Source: Conchocele bisecta
Taxonomy: Eukaryota; Mollusca; Bivalvia; Lucinida; Thyasiridae
Direction: 5' to 3'
Assembly: GCA_029237695.1 (NCBI GenBank)
Contig: CM055267.1
Location: forward strand, 10,009,043 to 10,073,042
DNA: 64,000 nt
This document shows positions 32,181-42,596 of the stretch, in pieces. The translations under genes were made by a program, and so were the position numbers. Each line of letters starts with the position of its first letter. Within the stretch, counting starts at the first letter, position 1. The notes beneath the pieces were generated by a model, which was given only the letters and a program-made list of their open reading frames with translations, had not been told where the DNA came from and made no database searches.

Positions 32181-33235
32181 GCACCGATCTATTCTATTGC
32201 ACATGAGCTGTCGGCTGAGACAAAGTACCTTAGGGCAGTTGAGTCCAGTCTAGGTACTGAACAATAACTCCTAGATACCAGACATGACCCACATGACAGT
32301 ATCAGTATTGCAATGTTGCAGTGTTTAACTGGATTGAACTATAAAGTACTACAGGAATAAATAGTAAGTATAAAGAGTAACCAAAAGGAAGAAAATAACA
32401 AAAAGTGGTCGTGCACGCACACATGCACACACGCACACGCACAAACAAGAAGAAAACAATTCGATACACATGACTGAAATATGGGAAAATACACTGTATG
32501 TCACGCACTGCAATGCACAATATCCTAACATTCAGTTTTACATTCATGATAGGTCAGCTGGTTATTATGTAACTCATGTTTGAATTTCTTTTGTCATCAC
32601 ATAACTCGTCTAGTATGTTTGTCAAAAGAAAGTATTGTGGTGCGAGCAACCTGACATATTGTAGACGTTTCAGGAACAAAAGTAAATAGGCAACAATCAA
32701 TTCCGGTCACTTTCGCCATGAAACAATGTTTGAACTGGTTCACCATTAAACATTATTGGTTACAGTACCACTCAACAAAAAATTTCAATGAAAGCCAGTA
32801 AGTAATAGTTATAGTTCACACATTAATCTGAAAGAGCATTGACTATCGATCATTCGAAATCACTGGCGGTTCGTGAGAAGTACATTTATTTTATGAATTC
32901 GACCTCCTGTTTACGACTTTCATTGTAATAAATCTGAAAATGAGTAACGTATAGATCATCCCCATTAAGTTTGGTCAACAACGGCCTGCGATTCAGAAGA
33001 GGAAGAAGATGTCGGATTTTTTTTAGCGGACGGACGACGGACGACAGCGGTAACAATAGCTCATTTGAGCCTTCGGCTCATGTCGGAGCTAATAAAAAAG
33101 TATAGCAATTTGAATTAAGTCCCTGTATTTGTTTTTGTCTTTATTATGCCCACACCAATTTATTTGGGGCGGGGCATTGTGTTTTACCCCTGTCCGTCCG
33201 TGCGGCCGTCCGTCCTTGTTGACACAATAGGTCTT
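32181..33235. other. Intergenic, simple repeats and mollusc-like dispersed repeats
   Basis: A CA-rich tract is at 32,405-32,450. 'gacggacgacggacgac' with 'gagccttcggctcatg' is at 33,025-33,090, and a 'gtccgtccgtgcggccgtcc' region at 33,185-33,215. No gene. Element 2 begins at about 33,236. Confidence 0.55.
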
Positions 33236-33345
33236 GATGCACCAGCGCAAAGTACACCAGCAAGTTCCTTCGGAACTAGTGTCACAGCCCACGAGGTATC
33301 GTCGTCGCCCTCGTGGTGGTCGGACTATTCGCGCTTTGGTTTTAG
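33236..33345 (+). pseudogene. C-terminal fragment of the 488-residue-type protein (element 2, right half)
   Basis: In two frames it encodes the ASSFGTSVT linker and the tail-anchor segment (VVALVVVGLFALWF) ending at 33,345. It overlaps the convergent gene by about 20 bp as in element 1. The remainder of this gene lies 9 kb away in opposite orientation (42,597-44,999), which marks an inversion breakpoint. Confidence 0.75.
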
Positions 33346-34624
33346 AAACTCTCTGGCGGCGAATAGTAGAAGACCGGCGATCGCCACGATTAAAGCCCAA
33401 GCATTCTCGGCGCGCCATCAGGCCGTTTTTGATAATGTATATATCAAGAAGGAGCCGAGACCCCCGATCAGCCCAGGCAGCGCGGCAGCCGCCTTTCCGG
33501 CTAATTTAGTTAGGAGACTGGCGAGGGTTTTTAGGTGCTTTTTTACCCACTCCTTGGCTCCGTCGGCCGGCGCGTGAGCTGGCGCGGGCGCAGCCGCCGC
33601 ACCACCACCTCCAGTGATAGCTATAACTAGGGTCGATATAGTCATGCCGAGCGCTGTGAGGATGCTTACTATCGTGACGCCCTGCTCTCTGAACAGAGTG
33701 CGAAGACGCTCGCCGAGTGTCGTGTCCTCATGCAGGACCCTCGAGATTGTTTTGCGGATCCGACTTATTTGGGTGCGGAGCGCCTCACGGTTAGTCGAGG
33801 CAGCCTCCAAGCGAGCTTCCCTTTCATCCCGCAACGACCGCAGCCGTTCGGTGATCCACTCGATAGCTTCTCTACCGTCACGGGCTTCCTTCAGTTTTCT
33901 TACTTCTAACGCGATATGTTCATCCAGCGGCGTGAGTTTGGAGAGATTAAGGACCAGTTCGCCCATAGCCTTATCGAGTCCACGGAGTTCGCGAATGTTT
34001 ACCGGTGGGACATTCATCGTGCTGAGTATTCCGTCTATCTCTTTTTCGTTGATCTCCATTGTGCGAATAGCGTCGGTGGCTACACGAGGGACCTCGCTGA
34101 GCTCGACCGTTTCTATCGCTGTGGCAGTCTTCGCCATCGTTTCGTCGGTACCCTGTAGGGTCTCTACAGCGCGGGCGGGCATAATTGTTTTACCGCTCTT
34201 CCAATCTACGAATTCTAGTTCGTCCCTCATGATTTGGCCACCGCCCCGGGTTTTTCCGGCAATGGTGCTCAGCGCTAGGGGTTTTCCGGTCGTCATGTTG
34301 ATGATTGGGACATTTGATGCTTTTAGTCTCAACCTACCGGACATATCTAATTCGAACTTGGAGTAGTCGCGGCCGACAGACGGGAGCGCACCTTTTTCTA
34401 CCAAATTGTTGTAGTAGTCGTTTACAGCTGTCACGAGTAATTCCCGACTTAGACCAACGGTGTTGGTAGCTCGGTGTTTTCTCGCCGGCTGAAGTTCCTG
34501 GCGTCTCTATGAAGGGCGTTTCGTCATCGTCGGCGATGTTATAATCGAGGTCATCATTAAGGTAATCGTCTCGGTCGCCCGTAGTGCGATCGAATTCGTC
34601 CATGTTAATGTCGTGACCAGCCAT
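33325..34624 (-). pseudogene. Conserved Polinton coiled-coil/membrane protein (element 2)
   Basis: This is the homologue of 4,781-6,241. It starts MAGHDINMDEFDRTTGDRDD at 34,624. A frameshift near 34,475 (an A run apparently one base too long) leads into the long frame (DYYNNLVEKGALPSV onward). The middle is uninterrupted here (LRTLFREQGVTIVSILTALG). An in-frame TGA at about 33,416 replaces a Gly codon, and the last hydrophobic part (ALIVAIAGLLLF) follows to 33,325. Together the copies show the domain order: acidic N terminus, coiled coil, hinge, membrane part. Confidence 0.75.
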
Positions 34625-34670
34625 CGTTCCGATGTATTGAAAAAAAAAACATACAGGTTTAATCGAAACT

Positions 34671-35915
34671 ATGTCTTCGAGTCAATACGGGCGCAAACTC
34701 AATCCATACCGCAGACTGCGGGAGCCCCTTGGGGCAAAAGGCGTGAGACAGAACGTTGTTATTACGAACAACCCATCGACGATCGACCAGAACCAGCAGC
34801 TCTTGGCCCGCTTCCCCAACCTCGGAGCTAGCGACGTCATTGTAACGGGGAATGTTCGCCTCGCTTTCACTATTTCGCTGACGTCGACAGACGCGGACCG
34901 AACGGTCGTTCAGAATCTGGGTCGCGCCATCGTCAAGAAGGCCATGATAAAGATTTCTGGTAATGAGGTGATGTCGATCGACGACAGCGACGTCTACCAT
35001 TGCTATCAGGACCTGTGGAAGACAGCACAAGAGCGCGAAAACGCGGTCTATCAGGGTATTGACACCAGCCGAAATAGGAACGTAACCATAAATAGAATCG
35101 GGGCTGGTGCCAAGGCAGATAACGTCGCGAGCGACAACGCGATCGCGGCCGCTTACGGCAACCGCTTATACATCCAGCTCGCTTTGGCGGACCGCCTCGA
35201 ATACGAACTAACGTTCGACGACTACGGCCGAGTTCTCATAGCCACCGACGTGGCATCGACGTATACGATCGACAATGTTTTGCTGGAGTACGACATGGTC
35301 ACGATACCCGAACTCGCGCGATTGATCAGAACCCAGTACGCCAGGCGGGTTGCGATACTTTACGACCGAGTTCTTCGCTATCGCAAGATGATGAAAGACA
35401 AAAGCCACACATTGTGGAATATTAATGTCAACGTCCCCGCCCGCTCGATGAAAGGTATACTGATGCTGTTCGAGGAGGCTCGGTTCGCGTTCGGGGCTAG
35501 AAAAACCGACAAATTCTATAACCCGAAAATCACAAAGGTCGAGGTGACGATCGAGTGAGTCCCCAATCAGCTCTACAGCCAGGGCCTTCGCGCGCACCAG
35601 CAGTAGGACGAAGTCAAAAAGCAGTTTGCTGCCGGCTCTAAGCGTGTCCCGGAGGTTGCCGCGGTTGTCAAAGACCTGCAGCTCTCGGACGTCTCCCTCG
35701 CGGAGTTCCTGACTTCTAAGTACGCGCTATGGCTAGACAGCGACGACGACCAACTGCACGGTAGTGGACAACAAGTTGAGAACGCGAGCGAGGGTGTGAC
35801 GATCCAGATAACGAAAGAGGCGGACGTAGCTGGCACATTGAACGTGTACCTATATATAATCACAGATGCGCAGCTCAACATCGAAGATGGTCGATACGTC
35901 TCAGCACTCTACTAA
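34671..35915 (+). pseudogene. Major capsid protein (element 2, broken)
   Basis: Same start and blocks as element 1 (MSSSQYGRKLNPYRRLREPL, DRLEYELTFDDYGRV, NVPARSMKGILM). The frame is open from 34,671 to about 35,556. A TGA then replaces a Gly codon in the VTIEGVPN block, and a TAG near 35,605 replaces a Trp codon. About 45 bp are deleted before the DRLEYEL block. The tail ends GRYVSALY. It overlaps the ATPase start by 29 bp. Confidence 0.85.
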
Positions 35916-36521
35916 AAAACCTCTGGGTTTTACCAAGGATGCCCACTCTGCTATAATATGTGGGCAGACGGGATGCGGAAAAACGGTTTTCATCCTGGAC
36001 TTGCTCGAGGGCTCCTACCGCGATGCCTTTCGACACATTGTGATCCTGTGCGGCACAACAAGACTTATCAGCAGCGCCCGTGGATATGGATCGACTCTGA
36101 GGTATACGTCGTTGACCCCGGTGACAGACTTCACGATTTGCTGCGTGGCTTCTACCAAGTCTTTCCGGGCGAGCGCACCCTATACGTGATTGACGACTGC
36201 TCAGCCAAGGCGGCGATGACCAAAAAGAAGGTCATGCTCTCAGAGTTCGCACTTTCTGGCCGGCATGCGGGGCAAAGCGTATGGATCTCCACTCAGAAGT
36301 ACAACGTCGTCCTCAAGGATCTGCGCGAGCAAACGAAATGGGTCGCCCTCTTCCACTGCAAAGACCGAGACTCATTCGATGACTGTCTTCGAGCGAACGA
36401 CGGTGTCCCGACGCGCGAGGAGCGCCTGGAGGTTCGACAGATGCTTTCGGAAACTAATCTCGCCAAGCTTCTGTTAAAGACTGATCAACCAACTGCTTAC
36501 AAAGTAATAATCAATTATTAA
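35887..36521 (+). pseudogene. Packaging ATPase (element 2, one frameshift)
   Basis: Starts MVDTSQHSTKKPLGF, with Walker A GQTGCGKT and Walker B LYVIDD. A 10-bp deletion near 36,050, between two TGTG repeats, breaks the frame. The second part runs to 36,521 (WISTQKYN to QPTAYKVI). It lacks the 18-residue duplication of element 1, so it shows the ancestral N terminus. Confidence 0.85.
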
Positions 36522-36559
36522 GTGCAGCTTCGATTGTGCTTAACGCTCACAGGCGTCTC

Positions 36560-36890
36560 ACGACGTCTCACAGGCGACCAGGTGGATAAGATGTCAGACG
36601 CAGAGATGGTATGCCCGATACGAATCGTGACTAGGTGCGGTGATGACGAAAACTCTAGGGGCGGCAGTTATTCAGTTCTACGCAGCAGTGGCGAGTACGT
36701 TTCTGCCGATCCAGAATCAATCGGAGTTGGTCGACGACCTCGAGACTAACCCCTTCGTCGGACACGCACTAAGATTGTTGCGTTTTTTACCACAAGTTTG
36801 GCATGTTTTTAGCGCCGCTGACAACTGCGTTGACCACAGCTAAGCACTGTAAATTTGGAAATATATGCCCACGAACTATAAGCTCAGAAA
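36560..36890 (+). pseudogene. Remnant of the VDKMSDAE protein (element 2)
   Basis: VDKMSDAE (36,580) and, in changing frames, MTKTLGAAVIQFYA, LETNPFVGHAL and LAPLTTALTTAKHC match 8,880-9,200 of element 1. At least three indels. Confidence 0.6.
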
Positions 36891-36893
36891 ATT

Positions 36894-37403
36894 ATGACAC
36901 AAGACGCACCTGCGAGAGTAACGGAGCAACAATCCCCGATTGCTCCACAGGAACTATTTCCGATTGCTCCTCAGGAGAGCAAGCTCCGGTTGCACGACAC
37001 AAAAACCCAAAAAGACAGGCAGCTGGGCGGGCGGACAACGGCTGCTGTCGGAAAAGCTAAACAAGATAAAATACTCGCCGAGTTTCGAGAGGCCAAACAG
37101 TCGTTAGTTGAAACAGCAAAACGCCCGAAGGTGGTTCCAGCGGAACATCAGAAGGCAGCTGCGGTTCAATCTCCGATAGTTCCTGTGGAGCAATCGGGGA
37201 TTGTGGCTCCGACCTGGATCATCTTGTGGGTTGTTGGTGGTGGTCTGGCAGTTGCAGGCACAACTGCTGAACTACCTTTCGCTAAAAACAGCCGCTATTC
37301 CGAAAGAAGTTCCGAAACCGATTGCGCCCCATTTAAACGTCCGATCTACGGACTGTTCGATCTACTAGAATATCTTGCATACGATGGACACACTCAAGCT
37401 TGA
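36894..37403 (+). pseudogene. NPKR-type small protein fused by deletion to the tail of the pre-integrase ORF (element 2)
   Basis: The frame starts MTQDAPARVTE like 9,219 and carries a hydrophobic WVVGGGLAV segment. Just after the position matching 9,727 the sequence jumps to the equivalent of about 10,800 (LLEYLAYDGHTQA), removing the 77-residue gene, the MASIA gene and most of the pre-integrase ORF. The basic block is partly out of frame. Confidence 0.65.
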
Positions 37404-38380
37404 TAGCAATATATCGGTTTGCCTAGCGCGCAAGCTAGCTAACACATACTACAGCCCCCGCGGCTACTGAAAGGGACTCGCGGCCATCAAGAACCTCGCC
37501 GCGGCGACCAAGGTTTCAGAAAACGCCGCCAAGGAATGGCTCAAGAAGCAGGCCATCTGGCAGATCTATTTACCCGCGCCGCGCAATATTCCACGCCCGA
37601 AATTCGACGTGCGAGTGCCGAACGAAGTCCACCAAGCAGACCTCGGTCTGCAAGACGTACAAGTACTCCCTGGCAGTCGTTGACGTAGCAAAAGGCTATA
37701 AGGGGGCTGAGCCACTGGCCATGAAGGAGTCCAAGGAGGTGGCCGAGGCTCTTTCCCGAATATATAACGGGAGCCCTCTCAAATGGCTCAATCTTCCCCA
37801 GGTCGATCCTGGCCGCGAGTTCATGAGTGCGGTCTCTCAGCTGTTGGCTAAGCATGACGTTTCTGTCACACGCGGCCGTGTCGATGTCCACCGGGACCAG
37901 GGGATCTTGGAGCGGTTCAATCGGACCCTGGCTGAGAGGCTGTTCGGACACCAATATGCCAAAGAGCTTGTAGACCCTTATACGCGATCGACCGAGCGGG
38001 TGACCAGGCCGCCGTGGTCTCTGCACTGAACGGCGAGATGACCCGATTGGTAAGTAGCCCGTGAATGCCACCAAGGCGAAATAGGTGACGCACAAGCCCT
38101 CTGCCGTCTCGCGCTGGTGACCCGTTGGTTTAGCGGAGAAACGGCTTCCATCGGATGTTGCCGTCCGGTACCTCTATCAACCCGGACAGCTCGAAGATGG
38201 CCACCGCCGCGCGACTGATCCCGTGTGGTCTCTCACTGTATATCATCTGGATCGATATATTACCAAACCGATGAGCCCGTGCTCTACTACCTCGACAGTG
38301 GTCTATCGCGCGGGTTTGTACGCGAATAACTGCTTGCGGTGCCTTCTGACACCCAGCTACCCCCGGACCGCCCGTCGTCA
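37384..38380 (+). pseudogene. Retroviral-type integrase (element 2, broken)
   Basis: Starts MDTLKLDS. A TGA replaces Trp in the YYSPRGYWKG block near 37,470. After the first catalytic Asp (VHQADL) about 40 bp are lost. The second Asp (LPQVDPGREF) and Glu (GILERFNRTL) remain. The C-terminal domain is present once, in several frames, to about 38,380. This single copy argues that the duplication in element 1 is secondary. Confidence 0.8.
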
Positions 38381-38483
38381 TAGTCGGTCAGGCTCTCGTC
38401 AGAGCCTTTTCGTCAGTCAGACTCTCGTCAGAGTCTTTCGGTCAGTCCATAGTTGTCTCCCCTTGTTGATATTCCTTTATATT

Positions 38484-41190
38484 TTACCTATCTATATGCT
38501 CGGTGTGTACCCCGTCTTCCATCTCTCTCCTCTTGTCGTAGTACGCCGACAGCCCCAACTTCACCTCCTTGTACGTCATCATCACACCGTTAACCATTCG
38601 GAACCCCCTGTTCTCCGCCATGTCCCTTCCCCCTTCGAGAGCGCTCTTGTACCTCCCCCAAGTCAGATCGTTAGATCTCCTCGACATCCCCTTGGCCGAG
38701 TGCTTAGAGCTTCTGTCACCCCCCACGTAGTAGCACTTGCTGCACAGAGCGATGACTCTATCCCACTGGAATTCCAGCTTGAAGAGTCCCGTAGTTCTGT
38801 TGCTCCACGCGTCCCACGCCAAACACTCGGCATTCTCCTTGTTTAACTTTCTCTTCATCTTCTTTCTCACAACCTCAACCAGCGTCTTCTCCGACACCGC
38901 GATGTACATGCTGTCAGTGTCCATCAGTATAAGTTCTAAATCGCCGAGATCCACGTACTTGTCCAAGAAGTCGTAGTAGAACTCCAGCATCCGGAGCTTG
39001 GCCAAGGCCGTCCTAAAAATAGTTTGTTTCCTGTAACCCGACCCAGAATTTTAGAAGTGGGTCGGTCGGTAGGCAATTTCTTTTTTTTTCTGTCACATGA
39101 CATATTGAATTTAAAAATTATTAATATTAAAAGGTACAATATTTTAACACTTGCATTGCAAGTGTTAACATATTGTACCTTTTAAATATTAATAATTTTT
39201 AAATTCAATATTGCAAGTCTTGCAATAAAAGTATGTCAATTGCTGTATGTGTTGTTGTATGAACATGTATGCCATTTAGGGTCAGAGATTATATTAACAC
39301 TTTTAAAAAAACAAAGTAAAAACAAAAATTGCAAAGAAAAAAAGAAAAAGATTGTAAACGAAATTGCAATAAAAAAAATCGGGTCGCACCGTTTTTAGCG
39401 GGTCGGTCAGGTTACAGGAAACGGAGATATAATTATGGATTTATGGATGGCCCAACTGGTAGACCGCTATGCCACACTGAAACGGTCTGTTGATCACCAC
39501 TCGAGTCTTCCTGCTCGATATCTCATAAGCCTTCTCAATCTCCTCCAGGTCTTCGAACAACGCCGACCTCAGTGCCCGGTTGACCGTATTCTCGTACGGG
39601 AAGTGGGACTTTACCGTTTTACAATCGTACGCCTTAACCCACCGGTCGTACGTGGTACCGGGTCCCATATACTGGATGATATCGAGAAATCTAAACTACG
39701 GGGTAAACAGAAACATCGTCGTGCTGGCCCTTTTTCCGACCATCACCTTATTCACGGTGGCCGCCAACTTCTCGACAAGGTACTGCTTGATGAGGTTCAG
39801 TTCGTACCTGCCGCAGTTGAACCCAACCACCGGGACTTGGTCGATCCACGAGACGTTCGTCTCTTGCTGAGGTTTCGACAGCATCTCTATGTCGGTCGGC
39901 ATATAATTATTCCTAACCCCCTTCCTGATGACAATGCCTCTCCTCTGCAGCTCGGTCATGAACTTCTCGACCAGCGTGTCGGGATCTCGTTCGCAGATGT
40001 GGGTGATCCCCTCGTGCATCGTATCCCCCAACGACACCGATTTAGGGACGTGCTCGACCTCGAAGGTCAGGTCTTTGGTGGGTCGCGTGGTTTTCGACTT
40101 GTCGAGACACGCCTCGAAGTCGTAGACTATCTGGTGAGGGTACAGAGTCGTCTCCTCCTCGCGCGGCGGTGGTGGATGGTGGGAATCCCCATCATTCAAC
40201 AGTAGCCGTCGACCGGATCGCCGGCCACCCACCTCTCCCCCCCCCCCCCGTGACCGCATCTCGCGTGATGTATGTGTTTTCCCACCCTCTCCTCTTCTCT
40301 GCTCAACCATTGAATCGACATCGCTCTCGCTGACCACTTGGGCTAGAACGCCTTCTCGTATGCTTACCGCGGTCTCTCTATCCTCTTACCGTGACATATC
40401 ACCACGGTCTTCTCACCCATGCAGGTGGTCGCGTGCCTGTGCATGTTACACGACTTTGTGAACCGTTGTTGACATCCGATGCACCCGTACTCGTTCGTCA
40501 TCTTGCGGAGGTTCTTGATGAGGAACGAGTGACCTGCAAACATTCCCATCGTCATGGTTTTCACCCCAACCGCGTAGTAGTTTGCCGGAGACTTCATTAT
40601 GTACCACACTCCGTCCGTCGTCGGTGGGCTCGTAAACACGAATGCCCAGTTTGAAGTGCTCTTCGACCTTCTTAATATCGTCTAGGGGGATTCCTTTACT
40701 ATCCGGTCCGTTATCGTGACCGAGGTATTCGCGAGCCAGAGCTCGTGCTTCCTCACAGCAGCGGTCGGGTCTCCCTCCACGGCTATGCACCTAAACAGAC
40801 ACAAGTAGTCGTCGTACGTATCGATGGTTCACATTCCCTTTTTATGCATTACCCAATCGGGGAGTTTTCCCGCTCCCATGAGGAGTTGTTGAGCATCGAT
40901 GATCATCTTCACCTCGACCGATATCCAACGAACGAAGGTCCATTTTGTGTTTGATCTATCGACTTTGTCGATGTCCATTCGACCTTTCTCTCTATCGGCT
41001 ATCCAACTCTCAGCTTTGAGATCTCGTTTATCCACGGACTACCCGGGGAGTTTTTATGAAAGATCATAGTAGCGTCGGTCTCGATGTTCCTAATACGATA
41101 CGAGCACGAATACCTCAGATAACAGGCCGTGGTCATCTCTGGACAAATTTTATTCATTATGCGATTAGCGATCTCCCCGTCTGCCCCCTC
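38484..41190 (-). pseudogene. Protein-primed DNA polymerase B (element 2, heavily broken)
   Basis: Recognisable parts from the N terminus: YSCSYRIRNIE (41.1 kb), zinc-finger-like CIGCQQRFTKSCNMHRHATT (40.47 kb), Exo I YDFEAC (40.12 kb), Exo II VVGFNCGRYELNL (39.82 kb), then a jump at about 39,600 from a PYE segment to ALRSALFEDLEEIEKAYEI, which removes Exo III and motifs A and B. Motif C (MDTDSMYIAVS) is at about 38,925. A transposon insertion (39,006-39,455) separates the last two parts. It is GC-rich and strongly diverged from the element 1 PolB. Confidence 0.8.
39006..39455. mobile_element. 450-bp insertion in PolB with terminal inverted repeats and a long hairpin
   Basis: TTGGCCAA (38,998-39,005) and TGGCCCAA (39,448-39,455) flank it, an imperfect 8-bp target duplication. 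Inside, GTTTCCTGTAACC (39,026) is inverted at 39,410-39,422. A near-perfect palindrome with about 55-bp arms is centred near 39,155. It is a non-autonomous DNA transposon, hAT-like by target size only. Confidence 0.7.
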
Positions 41191-41203
41191 TCGAAGGTCC
41201 AAA

Positions 41204-41640
41204 CTATCTTCCTCCTACCCCTATCCACAGTTTCACTAGCTTCGGCATATTCGGCGAGAAACCTGGGACCCTCCTCCACCAAATCTCTGGCGCGAGCTCT
41301 CTCCTCCTCTTAGGAGGTCTCCCCATCAGACGTTGATAAATCCTATTGTAGTACACCTTCTGGAGTGCTTTTGTGCGAGTGCTGGGATCGTCTTTTACAC
41401 GCTGCGCGTAAGCAGTGGCACGAAAATTGGCCGTCGTCTCGTTCTCCAATTTCTCTGATCGTTTTTCGGGGTCGGCAGGCAGTCATCCGGTCGAAACAGC
41501 ACGCCGCAGCCTCTCCTCGCGAACGACGGCTCGCGCGTCACTTATCCTATCTGCTATAGATTTCTTGAGTCTCAAACCTCTTAGGGAAATTCCCCAACTG
41601 TTAGCTTGTTCTCTCATTTGCTTTATGGTAGGCATTATGC
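41204..41640 (-). pseudogene. SAP-like N-terminal PolB part (element 2)
   Basis: Minus-strand fragments begin with a MPTIKQMREQA-type sequence at about 41,635, give RLKKSIADRI in the next part, and end in RPPKRRRELAPEIW. They occupy the place of 15,536-15,970 in element 1. Several frames are used. Confidence 0.5.
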
Positions 41641-41659
41641 TGCGTATAACCAATGGATT

Positions 41660-42020
41660 ATTTTTCTCTATTAGGGTGTAAGTTGTTGATATGTATGACA
41701 GATTGCTGTATTATGCTGAGTATAACTTATGGATAACTTATCTCTAACAGTGCGTCAGAGGTGGCGACTTGATATGTATGACATATCTGCTATGTATGGC
41801 AGATTGCTGTATATACTGAGTATAACCAATGGAATTCTTATCTCTAATAGGGTGTAAGTTGTTGCTATGTATGACAGATTGCTTTATTATACTGTGAGTA
41901 TAACCAATGGAATTCTTATCTCTAATAGGGTGTAAGTTGTTGCTATGTATGAGAGATTCCTGTATTATACTGTGAGTATAACCAAGCGCTTCTTATAAGT
42001 AATAGGGTGTAAGTTCTTGG
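41660..42020. repeat. Subterminal tandem repeat, about 80-bp units
   Basis: Four to five units contain 'tatgtatgacagattgctgt', 'gagtataaccaatgg' and 'cttatctctaatagggtg'. One diverged unit recurs at about 47,960-48,005 in the other terminal region. Confidence 0.8.
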
Positions 42021-42024
42021 TATG

Positions 42025-42325
42025 TGTGTGTGTTACACACCAGCGACTTATCGCTATTATATATAGCATGGCTAGATACTTTGTCGCATGTGGATAAACC
42101 AATACACGAAACAAGTACACCGCCGTGGTTACGTATCAGCACGCGGTGCCTTTCCAACACGTGGTGCCTGTCTCATCCAGTCCAGGAAGTATATGGTCTC
42201 GTAGTATAAGGGAGTCAACAATGATACCACCTCCTGATGGAAGCCACCGCGCGTAGCGGGGGGGGGGGGGGGGGGGGCTTCCAGAGGAAGGTGGTATCAT
42301 ATTGACTCCATTATACTACTCCATA
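42025..42325. repeat. Right terminal region of element 2, ending in a 46-bp-arm palindrome
   Basis: Subterminal blocks 'ccagcgacttatcgctat', 'aaaccaatacacgaa' and 'ggaagtatatggtctcgt' also occur at 46,780-48,060. The end is a palindrome: arm 42,197-42,243 ('agtataagggagtcaacaat' onward) and arm 42,279-42,324, with a loop holding a G run of about 22. Confidence 0.8.
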
Positions 42326-42596
42326 TTCCTGTTAGTTTTGTCAACACCGCATAAATCTTAATACATTGTATTTTACAAGACCAAAAATCATTTCTAAAAC
42401 GTCATCAACATACTCAGTGACCTAAAAACCTATACAATCAATATACAATGTGTGCACATAGCATCACCGATTGTTAAGATATGTCAACAACGTCTTTGAC
42501 TGGCGGCCATCTTGGATTTTTACTGTAAATAGCCGAGAACATGAAGATTCAAATTGCTTCCATCAAAAGTCTTGAAATGAATTATCTGAAGGTCAA
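42326..42596. other. Short host DNA spacer inside split element 2
   Basis: No Polinton similarity. It contains a 'ggcggccatcttggat' host-repeat motif (42,504-42,520). It lies between the terminal palindrome and the inverted left half of the element, which fits an inversion reaching into flanking host DNA. Confidence 0.55.

Noticed and set aside
33089..33577. Overlapping frames at the left end of element 2
   Set aside because: They are shadows of the two convergent 3' ends and of host repeat sequence.
42326..42596. Six-base target duplication flanking element 2
   Set aside because: Flanks after the two terminal repeats ('ccatat' and, read outward, 'cctgga') do not match; the inversion may have removed the evidence.
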